Source of the DNA: JBOGVZ01 sp050692985
GTDB lineage: Bacteria > Actinomycetota > UBA4738 > CALAEC01
Length of the DNA stretch: 64,000 nt
Reading direction: 5' to 3'
Assembly (NCBI GenBank): GCA_050692985.1
Contig: JBOGVZ010000047.1
Location: 62,001-126,000, forward strand
Below are positions 33,888 to 42,147 of the stretch, piece by piece (within the stretch, counting starts at the first letter, position 1; every line of letters starts with the position of its first letter). A program made the position numbers and the translations under genes. Under the pieces are notes generated by a model. The model was given only the letters and a program-made list of their open reading frames with translations, did no database searches and was not told where the DNA came from.

Positions 33888-34331
33888 ATGGCGGACGAGC
33901 AGAGGCCGGTCGAGCAGCTCACTCCGGAGCAGTTCGCGGAGATGGTGAGCGGAGCCAGCGACGAGGAGATCCTCCAGGGGATCCACGGGGCGGGGACCGA
34001 GGCGGCCCTAGACCGCATCTTCCAGGGGTTCGAGGAGCGCTTCGTCCCCGAGCGGGCGCAGGGAGTCACCGCCGACGTGCAGTGGGTGGTGGTCGACGAG
34101 GGCCAGGAGCACCCCTACCGGCTGCGCATCGCCGACGGGCGGTGCACGGCCGAGCGAGGACGGGTGGAGGGCGAGCCGAAGGTCACGCTGACCACGGACA
34201 TCGTGTCGTTCGCCAAGCTGGTGACCGGCAACGCCCAGGGCCCGGCCCTGTTCATGGGCGGCAAGCTGAAGATGCAGGGCGACATGATGTTCAGCATGCA
34301 GCTCAACAACTACTTCGAGCGCCCCGGCTAG
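33888..34331 (+). CDS. SCP2 sterol-binding domain protein
   Basis: Protein of 147 residues. After an N-terminal helix pair ('TPEQFAEMVSGASDEEIL'), the SCP2 fold appears: 'VTADVQWVVVDEGQEHPYRLRIADGRCTAERG', 'PKVTLTTDIVSFAKLVTGNAQGPALFMGGKLKMQGD', ending in 'LNNYFERPG'. SCP2 domains carry lipids such as sterols or acyl-CoA in a hydrophobic tunnel. The strong Shine-Dalgarno fixes the ATG. Its TAG stop overlaps the stop of the converging amine oxidase gene by four bases (CTAG). Confidence 0.88.
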   Translation: MADEQRPVEQLTPEQFAEMVSGASDEEILQGIHGAGTEAALDRIFQGFEERFVPERAQGVTADVQWVVVDEGQEHPYRLRIADGRCTAERGRVEGEPKVTLTTDIVSFAKLVTGNAQGPALFMGGKLKMQGDMMFSMQLNNYFERPG

Positions 34332-35689
34332 GGCCGGGGCTCACCTCCCAGGACCTCGCCGGCGGCCCGGCGGCCGGACTCGACCGCACCCTCCATGTAC
34401 CCGGTCCACACCCGGGCGGTCTCGGTGCCGGCCCAGTGGATCGGGCCCACCGGCTCGCGCAGGGCCGGGCCGTACCGGGTCAGGACCCCGGGGGGCATGT
34501 GCCCCCCGTAGCACCCACGGGTCCACTCCTCCTCGGTCCAGTCGAGGTCCCCGTAGTCGCGAACCTCGGCCGCCCGGGGACCGAAGTACTCGACCAGGGA
34601 AGCGAGCACGGCCCTCCGCCGCTCCTCCCGCGCGGCCCCACCCAGCTCCCGGGCCCGGTCGCCCTCCACGAAGGCCACCAGCACCCCCGGCTTCCCGTCC
34701 GGCGGCGAGTTGTCGAAGGTGAACCCCACCGGGAGGTCGGGGCATCCGGCCTGGCCGCTCAACCCCTCGCCCCGCCAGAACGGCTCGTCGTACATCGCCA
34801 TGGCCTTGATCGTGGCCCCGTGTGGCATGCGCTGGGTGAGCTGGTCGCGTCGGCCCGGAAGCGGAGGATCGAAGGCGATGCGCCCGGCCAGGGCGGGCGG
34901 GACGGCCACGATGACCCGGTGCGCCCGGACCGCGGCACCGTCGGCGTGGACGACCACCGCCCCGGTGGTGCTCTCGATGCGGCGGACCGGCGACCCCAGC
35001 CTCACCGCGTCCCCCAGGCGCTCGGCCAGCCGCACCGCCACCAGGTGCGAGCCGCCGACGAACCGGTCCTGCTGGGCCCCGCCGGAGGTGGTGATGAGAT
35101 TCTCCAGGCTGATCCCGGAGCGCATGTAGTACAGGGCGAACAGCAGCGACACCATGTCGGCCTCGGTGGTGAACACCGCCTCCACGAAGAGCCGCAGGGC
35201 CGCTCCGGCCCGCGCCGTCCGCACGTGACGCCGGATCCAGGTCTCCAGCGTCTGGGCATCCAACGCCAGCGCCCCGGGCGCGTCCCAGGGGCGGTCGGTG
35301 GGCACCCGCCGGGCCATCCGCTCCAGCCGCCGGAAGCCGAGGGCCAGGTCGGCCAGGCTGACCGGGTTCATCCGGGGAAGCGACCCGGAGAACCGGTACC
35401 TGCGATCCCCCAGGATCGCCACGCCATCCCCCTCGTCGTAGGTGGGGAAGGTGTCGACGCCCAGGTCGCGGGCCAGGGCGTACATGCGGGCCTGGCCGGG
35501 GCCGATCCACTGCCCGCCCAGCTCCACGGCCTTCCCCTGGCCCAGGTCGTGGGCCAGGAGCCGTCCCCCCACCCGGGAGCGGGCCTCCAGCACCGCCACG
35601 GACCTGCCGGCGGCGGCCACCTCGGCGGCGGCGGTGAGCCCGGCCAGCCCGGCCCCCACCACCACGACGTCCACATCGCGCTCCATCAC
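34328..35689 (-). CDS. Flavin-containing amine oxidase
   Basis: Protein of 453 residues of the monoamine oxidase family. The FAD motif 'VVVGAGLAGLTAAAEVAAAG' is at the start, 'EARSRVGGRL' follows, and the C-terminal FAD block is 'GPIHWAGTETARVWTGYMEGAVESGRRAA'. Substrate-side features include 'ELGGQWIGPGQ'. It oxidises a primary or secondary amine to an imine with release of H2O2. GTG 35689 or ATG 35686 starts it, 6 or 9 bases after a TAGGGT box, so it is probably leaderless. The amine is unknown. Confidence 0.92.
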   Translation of the reverse strand: MMERDVDVVVVGAGLAGLTAAAEVAAAGRSVAVLEARSRVGGRLLAHDLGQGKAVELGGQWIGPGQARMYALARDLGVDTFPTYDEGDGVAILGDRRYRFSGSLPRMNPVSLADLALGFRRLERMARRVPTDRPWDAPGALALDAQTLETWIRRHVRTARAGAALRLFVEAVFTTEADMVSLLFALYYMRSGISLENLITTSGGAQQDRFVGGSHLVAVRLAERLGDAVRLGSPVRRIESTTGAVVVHADGAAVRAHRVIVAVPPALAGRIAFDPPLPGRRDQLTQRMPHGATIKAMAMYDEPFWRGEGLSGQAGCPDLPVGFTFDNSPPDGKPGVLVAFVEGDRARELGGAAREERRRAVLASLVEYFGPRAAEVRDYGDLDWTEEEWTRGCYGGHMPPGVLTRYGPALREPVGPIHWAGTETARVWTGYMEGAVESGRRAAGEVLGGEPRP

Positions 35690-35695
35690 GCCCAG

Positions 35696-35701
35696 ACCCT
35701 A
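35696..35701 (-). promoter_or_regulatory. -10 box TAGGGT of the amine oxidase gene
   Basis: Six bases before GTG 35689 and nine before ATG 35686; no Shine-Dalgarno intervenes. Confidence 0.5.
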
Positions 35702-35723
35702 CCGCCGGGGTCGCGGGAGCGGG

Positions 35724-36836
35724 CTACGGAGCGCAGGCCACCCGAACGGGGACCATGCCGTTGGCCGTGCACTCGCGGTACGGCCCGGGCTCCAGCCCGT
35801 CGACCAGCTCCCACAGCCGCTGGAGCGCCGTCTCCATGACGATGTGGGTGGTGCTCTTCTCGGAGGCGTGGCCGGCAAGCGGCGAGCGGTAGGCAGGGTC
35901 CACGTTGCCCGCCGCGTGGCCGGTCAGCGTGGTCTCCCGCTCGGAGTCCTCGTCCTTCAGCCCCACCGTGACCATGTCCGTGGGGATCCCCGACAGGGCC
36001 AGGAGCGAGGCCATCTGGCGGCCGTGGTCGTAGAAGACCAGGCCGTCGTCCACGCCGTGGATGATCACGGCCCCCTGGAGCCCGGCGGCCCGGACGTGGT
36101 CCATCCTGGCGGGCACGGTGCGACGGACGAACTCGCCGGGGCAGGCCTCGATGGGGCAGCCCGTCTCCTCCTCGATGTCGAGGCGGGCGTTGGCCGCGGT
36201 CTCGTTCGCCGCGCTCCCGAGCCGCGCCGCCAGGTAGATCTCGGTGAGGTTCACCGCGCCCTCCACATCGACCCAGTAGTCCCACAGCGGCGAGCCGTCC
36301 CGACGGGTGATGCCCTCCTCCCCGGCCATGGCCACCGCCAGCCCTGACACGTTGCCTCCCATGCTGACGCCGAGAATGGTGACCATGGGGACCCGGCATC
36401 GGCGGTCGAAGAGGCGGGCGGCGGCGATGGAGTCCTCGGCCCCGGCGATGGCCGGCCACCCCCGGGACTCCGGCAGGCCGTCGTCGTTCGAGTCGGGGAA
36501 GATGTGCAGGCCCCGGTAGTCCATGGCCACGCCGATCAGCCCGTGTCGCGAGGCCTCCCGCATGTGATGGGCCCACGAGTACGGGGTGTGGCCGTAGCCG
36601 TGAGCGAACACCACCAGGCCACGGGGGCGGCCCTGCGGGACCGAGTACAGGCCGTGGGTCAGCTCGCCGTCCACCCGGACGAACAGGTCCCGGGCCTCGT
36701 CCACCCGGTCCCGGCACACCAGCCTGGTCGGCGCCGCGCCGGGAGCGGCCGCGGCCGGCGCGGCCCCCGCCACCAGGGCCAGCACGGCCAGGCCGAGCAC
36801 GGCCGGGCGAACGATGGGGCGACCGGGGGGCTCCAT
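35724..36836 (-). CDS. Secreted alpha/beta hydrolase
   Basis: Protein of 370 residues with a signal peptide ('AVLGLAVLALVAGAAPAAAA', cleavage about residue 31). 'VVFAHGYGHTPYSWAHHM' forms the oxyanion-hole strand, 'ILGVSMGGNVSGLAVAM' the nucleophile elbow (Ser), 'IIHGVDDGLVFYDHG' carries the likely acid, and a late His occurs in 'STTHIVMETALQRL'. Several Cys pairs suit disulfides outside the cell. Esterase, lipase or peptidase activity cannot be separated. It starts 42 bases after the zinc-ribbon gene and could share its transcript. Confidence 0.8.
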   Translation of the reverse strand: MEPPGRPIVRPAVLGLAVLALVAGAAPAAAAPGAAPTRLVCRDRVDEARDLFVRVDGELTHGLYSVPQGRPRGLVVFAHGYGHTPYSWAHHMREASRHGLIGVAMDYRGLHIFPDSNDDGLPESRGWPAIAGAEDSIAAARLFDRRCRVPMVTILGVSMGGNVSGLAVAMAGEEGITRRDGSPLWDYWVDVEGAVNLTEIYLAARLGSAANETAANARLDIEEETGCPIEACPGEFVRRTVPARMDHVRAAGLQGAVIIHGVDDGLVFYDHGRQMASLLALSGIPTDMVTVGLKDEDSERETTLTGHAAGNVDPAYRSPLAGHASEKSTTHIVMETALQRLWELVDGLEPGPYRECTANGMVPVRVACAP

Positions 36837-36878
36837 GGATGGGTCAGTGTTCGACGACCGCCCGGCGACCTCCTGCTC

Positions 36879-37043
36879 TCAGCCGCCGTGGGGATGCGGC
36901 TGGGGCCGGGTCTCCTTCAGCTCGACCAGCGTGCACCGGTAGCAGATCTCCACCCCGCAGGCCTCACCGCAGAAGCCGCACACCTCGACCTCCCGGGCGC
37001 AGCCGGCGCACCGGGCGGGCTCGTCAACCCTCGGGGTAGCCAT
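36879..37043 (-). CDS. 54-residue zinc-ribbon protein
   Basis: Short protein with seven cysteines: C12xxC15, C22xxC25, C29, and C34xxC37, followed by 'PHPHGG'. Two or more zinc (or Fe-S) sites are possible. ATG 37043 has GGAGGGACC directly upstream and overlaps the last 20 bases of the rhodanese-CBS gene in another frame, so translation is coupled. No known family is recognised; small Cys-rich partners often serve as metal or sulfur/selenium relay proteins, but that is only a suggestion from the neighbour. Confidence 0.75.
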   Translation of the reverse strand: MATPRVDEPARCAGCAREVEVCGFCGEACGVEICYRCTLVELKETRPQPHPHGG

Positions 37044-37752
37044 GGTCCCTCCGGTGGAGCGCCTCGTGGAACTCCTCGGCGACGCGGACGGCGTCCTGGC
37101 GACGAAGCAGCCCGACCAGGGTCCCTTCGCCGGTGGTCACCGGGGCGCTGTGGAGGTCGTGCTTCGTCATGTACTCGGCCATCTCCGTGACGTAGACGTG
37201 GGGGCGGAACGTGCTCGGCCCCGCCTGCATGGCCTCCTCCACCCGGAGGCCCGGGTCCTTCCCCAGGTGCTCCTCCCGCAGGAGGCCCAGCACCACCCGC
37301 TCGTCGTTCGTGACCACGCAGACGTCCCACCCGGCCCGGCGGACCCGCTCGGCGACGTCACCGAGGCGCTCGTCGAGGGCGCAGGTGGGCACGTCGTCCC
37401 GGGCCACGCCCCCGGCCCTGGGGACCACGGACAGCCTGCCTTCCGTGGGCAGGCCGGTGGCCAGCCAGTCCTGCTTGCCACCCACGTAGTCGTAGACTCG
37501 GGTGAACCCCATCGTCTCGAGCCGCCACGCGGCTCGGGGGCTCATGTCTCAGGGGTCGTCCCAGCAGTACACGATGATCGGACGCTCGGGGTCGAGCCGC
37601 TCCCGGGCGTCGGCGTCGATCTTCCGCAGCGGGATGTTGATGGCGCCCGGGAGGTGCTCCTCCTCGTACTCCTCGGGCGGGAGGACCTCCACGAGCTGGG
37701 CGCCCTCCTTCACCAGGCGGCGAACCTCGTCGCGGTCGATGGCTTCGGGCAC
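37024..37752 (-). CDS. Rhodanese-CBS protein with in-frame TGA at the catalytic cysteine (probable selenoprotein)
   Basis: Read through one TGA, the frame gives 242 residues. The rhodanese domain (about 1-100) runs 'QLVEVLPPEEYEEEHLPGAINIPL', 'IIVYCWDDP-[TGA]-DMSPRAAW', 'RVYDYVGGKQDWLATGLP'; two CBS repeats fill about 108-235. In cysteine relatives the loop is C-D-[ML]-S-P-R, so TGA (37549-37551, codon 68) replaces the nucleophile exactly. The reading frame is unbroken on both sides. A 7-bp stem with a 5-base loop begins 12 bases after TGA, as expected for a bacterial SECIS. Start GTG 37752 ('MPEAIDRDE') is used. Alternative: a nonsense mutation. Confidence 0.8.
37518..37536 (-). promoter_or_regulatory. 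SECIS-like hairpin downstream of the in-frame TGA
   Basis: On the mRNA, CGAGCCG-CGUGG-CGGCUCG forms a 7-bp stem with a G-containing loop (an eighth pair is possible). The loop starts 19 bases after TGA, similar to the spacing in E. coli fdhF. The stem uses CGA for Arg and CTC for Leu, codons less common in this genome than CGG/CGC and CTG. Confidence 0.6.
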
Positions 37753-37805
37753 GTTCGATCCAACCTCGCCTCCAGGCCTACCCATTCCCCGCATGGGGAA
37801 CGCGT

Positions 37806-39452
37806 CTACGGGCCGCCGGGTGCCCGGAGCTCTCGCTTCAGCACCTTGCCGGTCGAGGTGCGGGGCAGCTCGTCCACGATGTCGACGTGCCTGGGGACCT
37901 TGAACGAGGCCAGCTCGGCGCGGCAGGCCTTCAGGACGTCCTCCTCCGAGGCCGACCCCGCCACGAACGCCGCCAGCACCCGGCCGTACTCGGGGTCCGG
38001 CACGCCCACCACGGCGACCTCGTCCACGCCGGCCACGCGCTCGATGACCTGCTCGACCTCCACCGGGTACACGTTCTCGCCGCCGACCACCACCATGTCG
38101 TCGGCCCGGCCCTCCACGAACAGGTAGCCCCGTTCGTCCAGGTGGCCCAGGTCGCCGACGGCCAGGTAGCCCTGCCGGCCTTCCCGGCCTTCTCCCGAGG
38201 TGTAGCCCTCGAACGTGGCGTCGCTGCGGACGTGGATCTCCCCGGTCTCCCCGGCGCCGAGCGGCCGGCCCTCCGGCGAGAAGACGGCCACCTCCACGCC
38301 GGGGACGGGCCGGCCCACCGTGGCCGGGCGCCGGGCCATGTCCCGGGGCGTGGCCACCGTGACCCACCCCGCTTCCGTGGACCCGTACAGGTCGTGGAGG
38401 ACGTCGCCCAGGACCTCCCGGGCCCTGGCCCGCAGCTCCTGGCCCAGCGATGCCCCGCTGGTGAACACGATCCGCAGGGACGAGAGATCGAAGCCGGATC
38501 GGGCCTCCTCGGGGAGGGACACGATCCGGCTGATCATCACCGGGACCAGGGCCACGGCCGTGGCCCCGGTGTCCTCGACCATCCGGAGCGTCCCCCGGGC
38601 GTCGAAGCGCTCGGGCAGGACCATGGTGCACCCCAGCAGCATCGCCAGCGAGAACGTGAGCATGCCGAACGAGTGGAACATCGGCGCGGGGATGCACACC
38701 ACGTCGTCGCGGCGCAGCGGCACCGCCGTGAGCAGGCCCAGGATCGAGGTGATCTCGCCGCCGCCGGTGCCCCTGGCCGCGCCCCTGGGCTTCCCCGTGG
38801 TGCCCGAGGTGTGGATCACGATGCGGTGCGAGCCGCGGTTCAGGGTCAGCGGGCCGGGTGGGGTGGGCGGATGCTCGGCCAGGAGGTCCTCGTAGGGACG
38901 GGAGCCCGGGACCGCGTTCTCCCCGTCGCCCGCGGCAACCAGGGCCATGCCGCCGGCGAGCTCGCCGACCCGGTCGGCGTGGAGCTCGTCGTACAGCAGG
39001 ACCCTCGGCTCGGTCTGCTCGAGCGCCGGCCGCAGCTCCGACGGCCTGGCCCAGGTGTTCAGGGGGCAGGCCACCACACCCACCTTCTGTGCCGCCAGCA
39101 CACCCTCCACCAGCTCCCGGCCGTTGCGCAGCAGCAGGGCCACCCGGTCCCCGGGCGACGCCCCCAGGGACGCCAGCGCTCCGGCAAGCCGGTTCACCCG
39201 CCCGTCGAGCTCGGACCAGGTCAGCGTCCCCCACCGGTCGACCACCGCCTCCTTGTCCGGGAACGCCCGGGCGTTCAGGTGGCTGAGGATGCCCAGGGAC
39301 GGGCCCCGCCCCGCCAGCCACGGGATCGACCGGAGCGCCGCCGCGGCCGCGGCCCGATCCACCAGCCGGGCGTCCCACAGCCGGGCCAGGGTCCTGGGCC
39401 CGGCCACAGCGGCGATCCGGCGCAGGCTCCGGCGCGCGCCCTCGAGCCTCAT
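37806..39452 (-). CDS. AMP-binding acyl-CoA synthetase (fatty-acid ligase type)
   Basis: Protein of 548 residues that activates a carboxylic acid with ATP and loads it on CoA. The P-loop 'IVIHTSGTTGKPRGA', 'DLYGSTEAGWVTV', 'GYLAVGDLGHLDERGYLFVEGR' and the C-terminal catalytic lysine in 'LPRTSTGKVLKREL' are present. An N-terminal extension of about 50 residues precedes the first core motif. ATG 39452 overlaps the stop of the alpha/beta hydrolase gene (ATGA), so ester hydrolysis followed by acyl activation is a plausible joint role. Confidence 0.92.
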   Translation of the reverse strand: MRLEGARRSLRRIAAVAGPRTLARLWDARLVDRAAAAAALRSIPWLAGRGPSLGILSHLNARAFPDKEAVVDRWGTLTWSELDGRVNRLAGALASLGASPGDRVALLLRNGRELVEGVLAAQKVGVVACPLNTWARPSELRPALEQTEPRVLLYDELHADRVGELAGGMALVAAGDGENAVPGSRPYEDLLAEHPPTPPGPLTLNRGSHRIVIHTSGTTGKPRGAARGTGGGEITSILGLLTAVPLRRDDVVCIPAPMFHSFGMLTFSLAMLLGCTMVLPERFDARGTLRMVEDTGATAVALVPVMISRIVSLPEEARSGFDLSSLRIVFTSGASLGQELRARAREVLGDVLHDLYGSTEAGWVTVATPRDMARRPATVGRPVPGVEVAVFSPEGRPLGAGETGEIHVRSDATFEGYTSGEGREGRQGYLAVGDLGHLDERGYLFVEGRADDMVVVGGENVYPVEVEQVIERVAGVDEVAVVGVPDPEYGRVLAAFVAGSASEEDVLKACRAELASFKVPRHVDIVDELPRTSTGKVLKRELRAPGGP

Positions 39453-40690
39453 CCCGCCTCCAGGAACCCCCGGACCAGCCGGTGCGTCTCTTCCGGCAGC
39501 TCGTACTGGGGCACGTGCCCGCAATCGCGCAGCACCACCGAGGCCGCCCCCGGGAGGGCCCGCTCCACGTGCCGGGCGAACGCCGCAGGGACCAGCCGGT
39601 CGTGCTGCCCCCACACGAACAGGGCCGGTCGCCGGAGCCCGGGCAGCCGGTCCCAGAACCCGCCGTCGCCGTAAGGCTCCTCCAGGTAGATCTGGCGAGC
39701 GGCCGAGAAGAACGCGATCCGGCCGCGGGGCGTCCCGAACACCCGCAGGAACTCGTCGGCGGCGGCCTCGTACCACGGGCCGGGCAGCCGGGCGGGGCGG
39801 GAGAACATCCGCTTGATCGACCACACCACCTGCCGGTGGGAGAGCGGGACCGGCAGGAGCGCCAGCTCCGGCCGCAGCACCCGCACCACCCGCACGAACT
39901 CTCGATGGCGGATGAACGCCGGCGAGGGCGTGAGCAGCACCATCCGGTCCACGCGCTCGGGAGCCCGCAGCCCCGTCTCGATGGCCACCCGGCCGCCCAT
40001 CGAGTTGCCCACCAGGTGGGTCCGGTCGATCCCCACCACGTCCAGGAACCCCCGCAGCCACCGGGCGAAGAACGCGGCGTGGTAGCTCCGCAGCGGCTTG
40101 CCCGATTCCCCGAAGCCGGGCAGGTCGGGCGCCAGCACGCGGTGGTCCCGGGCCAGCTCCACCAGGATCGGAAGGACCGAGGCGTTCGTGGCCCCCAGGC
40201 CGTGGAGCAGCACCACGGGTGGCCCCCGGCCGGCCTCCAGGTAGAACGTGGGGACGCCCCACACCAGGGCGGAGCCGGCCCGGGGGAAGTGGTCGGGGCG
40301 GCGGCGGCCGTCGAACAGGCTGTCGAGCCGGAGCGACAGGGCCAGGTTCCCCCGGACCCGCAGACGGCCCCCCAGGAACGCGTCCACCCCCGAGCGGGTC
40401 CCCTCCATCACCTCGGTGATCGTGGCCACGTCCGTGTCGATCGTGGTGTCCGGGGCCTCGGCCAGCTCGGTGGCCAGGCTCACCGTTCCCCGGTCGAATC
40501 GCAGCGACAGCCCCCCGTGATCGCCGAGGTTCAGCGCCACCGTGGCTCGCAGGCTCCGGACGCCGCCGGTGGGGTGCCGCACCCGCTCGCGGACCAACCG
40601 CTCCAGCGCCCGAAGCTCGGTGGAGGCCGGGGGTGGGGCCGAAGGGAGCGATGGTCGGCCTGCCGTCACCTGCGATCCTGGCCGGGCCAT
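39449..40690 (-). CDS. SCP2-like domain fused to alpha/beta hydrolase
   Basis: Protein of 413 residues. Residues about 40-130 resemble a small SCP2-type lipid-carrier domain ('LSLRFDRGTVSLATELAEAPDTTIDTDVATITEVMEGTRSGVDAFLGGRLRVRGNLALSLRL'-like pattern, as in the SCP2 gene at 33888). The rest is an alpha/beta hydrolase: 'VVLLHGLGATNASV', nucleophile 'LVGNSMGGRVAIE', acid 'VWGQHDRLVP' and His in 'DCGHVPQYELPEE'. A lipid-presenting domain joined to an esterase suggests a hydrophobic substrate. It is coupled to the acyl-CoA ligase that follows. ATG 40690; a TAACAAT box lies just upstream. Confidence 0.8.
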   Translation of the reverse strand: MARPGSQVTAGRPSLPSAPPPASTELRALERLVRERVRHPTGGVRSLRATVALNLGDHGGLSLRFDRGTVSLATELAEAPDTTIDTDVATITEVMEGTRSGVDAFLGGRLRVRGNLALSLRLDSLFDGRRRPDHFPRAGSALVWGVPTFYLEAGRGPPVVLLHGLGATNASVLPILVELARDHRVLAPDLPGFGESGKPLRSYHAAFFARWLRGFLDVVGIDRTHLVGNSMGGRVAIETGLRAPERVDRMVLLTPSPAFIRHREFVRVVRVLRPELALLPVPLSHRQVVWSIKRMFSRPARLPGPWYEAAADEFLRVFGTPRGRIAFFSAARQIYLEEPYGDGGFWDRLPGLRRPALFVWGQHDRLVPAAFARHVERALPGAASVVLRDCGHVPQYELPEETHRLVRGFLEAG

Positions 40691-40767
40691 ATGGGACCAT
40701 TGTTACCCACGCCCGGGCCCCAGGAACGGAACCGGTGCCCCCCCCGGACCCCGGGGCCCCCCTCACT

Positions 40768-40828
40768 GGGGGGTCCGCTCGCCTTCCGAGTCCTCGGCCC
40801 GGCGGTGGTCGGGGCGAGCTACCCCCCC
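40768..40828. repeat. Palindromic repeat copy B (about 60 bp)
   Basis: Arms GGGGGGTCCGCTCGCC (40768-40783) and GGCGAGCTACCCCCCC (40813-40828) in the divergent spacer between the hydrolase and nitroreductase genes. Same arms and spacing as copies A and C; the centre differs. Confidence 0.7.
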
Positions 40829-40851
40829 GGGCCCCCCGGTCCGCCTCCCGG

Positions 40852-40857
40852 TAGGGT
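40852..40857 (+). promoter_or_regulatory. -10 box TAGGGT of the nitroreductase operon
   Basis: Seven bases before the GTG at 40865; transcription should start at the first codon. Confidence 0.55.
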
Positions 40858-40864
40858 GAGCGCC

Positions 40865-41509
40865 GTGGACCTGACCGAGGCGATGGAGACGCAGCGGGCC
40901 ATCCGCCGGCTCAGGCCGGACCCCGTTGACGACGGGGTGTTGCTGCGCTGCCTGGCCCTGGCGACCAAGGCCCCCACCGGCGGGAACCGCCAGGGCGTGG
41001 AGTTCGTGGTGGTCAGGGACCGAGGGAGGAAGGCTGCTCTGGGTCGGCAGTACCGCCGGGCATGGGCCCTGTACGGCGGCGCCGGCAGGCTGCTGTACCG
41101 GCGGAACGAGAAGACCCGAAGGATCATCGAGGCGGTGCAGTGGCAGGTCGACCACTGGGAGGAGGTCCCCGTGCTGGTCGTGGTGTGCTACCGGGGCGTC
41201 CCGCTCCCGCTCCCGGCGGTGGCCCGCGTGTCCCGGTACGGCTCGGTCTTCCCGGCCGTGCAGAACCTGCTGCTGGCGGCCAGGGCGGAGGGGCTGGGCG
41301 CCGCGCTGACCACCCTCCCCCTGTGGAGCCGCGTGGCCGTGCACCGCATCCTGGGCCTCCCGTGGAACGTGGAGCCGGTAGCGGCGGTTCCCATGGGATG
41401 GCCGAGGGGACGGTACGGGCCGACGTCGCGGAGGCCCGTGGAGGACTCCGTGCACCTGGACCGCTACGGGAACCGCCCGTTCCGGAAGCGTCGCCGGGGA
41501 GAGGAATGA
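40865..41509 (+). CDS. Nitroreductase-family flavoprotein
   Basis: Protein of 214 residues with 'METQRAIRRLRPDPVDDGVLLRCLALATKAPTGGNRQ', the usual N-terminal FMN-contact segment, 'SVFPAVQNLLLAARAEGLGAAL' and a final 'GRYGPTSRRPVEDSVHLDRYG'. Such enzymes reduce nitro groups, quinones or enones with NAD(P)H. GTG 40865 is the natural start behind TAGGGT. It overlaps the cytidylate kinase-like gene by ATGA, so the two are co-translated. Confidence 0.88.
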   Translation: MDLTEAMETQRAIRRLRPDPVDDGVLLRCLALATKAPTGGNRQGVEFVVVRDRGRKAALGRQYRRAWALYGGAGRLLYRRNEKTRRIIEAVQWQVDHWEEVPVLVVVCYRGVPLPLPAVARVSRYGSVFPAVQNLLLAARAEGLGAALTTLPLWSRVAVHRILGLPWNVEPVAAVPMGWPRGRYGPTSRRPVEDSVHLDRYGNRPFRKRRRGEE

Positions 41510-42144
41510 CCGGGCCGGGGTCCGGGGTGGTCACGATCTCCCGGCTGTACGGTGCGGGGGGTGTCCGCGTGGCCGACGCCGTTGCCACCGCCCTGGGGTT
41601 CCGCAAGGTCGATCGCGAGCTGGTCGAGCAGGCCGGCCGCCGCCTGGGCATGGACGCGGAACTGGCGGCGTCGCTCGACGAGCGGGTCCCGGCGCTGATC
41701 GAGGAGGTCGGACTGGCCCTGGCCGGGGGCGAGCTCCCCGTGGCGGTGCCCCAGCCCACCGTGGGCGACCGGGCCCTGGCCGAGGCCGTCCGCCGGGTCA
41801 TCGAGTCGCTGGCGGCCGCGGGCGGGTACGTGATCCTGGGGCGCGGCGGGCAGGCCATGCTTCGAGACCGGCCGGACGCCGTGCACCTCCAGCTGGTGGG
41901 GACCCTCGAGGATCGCGCCCGGCGCATCATGGAGTGGCGGGGGGTCTCCGAGGACGAGGGCCGGGCCCAGTGCCGGCGGGTGGACGCTGACCGCGCCGCC
42001 TACGTGCGGCGGTTCGCCGACGCCGACATCAACGACCCGCTGCTCTACGACGCGATCCTCAACACCTCCCGGATGGGGGTCGACGGCGCCACCGACGCGG
42101 CGGTGGCCATCGCCCGGCACCGGCTGGGCCCGGGGCGCACCTAG
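41506..42144 (+). CDS. Cytidylate kinase-like protein
   Basis: Protein of 212 residues matching the AAK6-like cytidylate-kinase-like family: 'VVTISRLYGAGGVRVADAVATALGFRKVDRELVEQ' at the start, 'GGYVILGRGGQAML' and 'RRVDADRAAYVRRFADADINDPLLYDAILNTSRMGVDGA'. The P-loop is altered (SRLYGAGG rather than GxxxxGKS), so nucleotide kinase activity is not certain. It lies between a nitroreductase and an exporter. GGGGAGAGG precedes the ATG. Confidence 0.8.
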   Translation: MTGPGSGVVTISRLYGAGGVRVADAVATALGFRKVDRELVEQAGRRLGMDAELAASLDERVPALIEEVGLALAGGELPVAVPQPTVGDRALAEAVRRVIESLAAAGGYVILGRGGQAMLRDRPDAVHLQLVGTLEDRARRIMEWRGVSEDEGRAQCRRVDADRAAYVRRFADADINDPLLYDAILNTSRMGVDGATDAAVAIARHRLGPGRT

Positions 42145-42147
42145 CGC

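Noticed and set aside
34328..34331. Four-base overlap of convergent stops as a sign of a broken gene
   Set aside because: Both proteins have complete, family-typical C termini; CTAG simply serves as stop on both strands.
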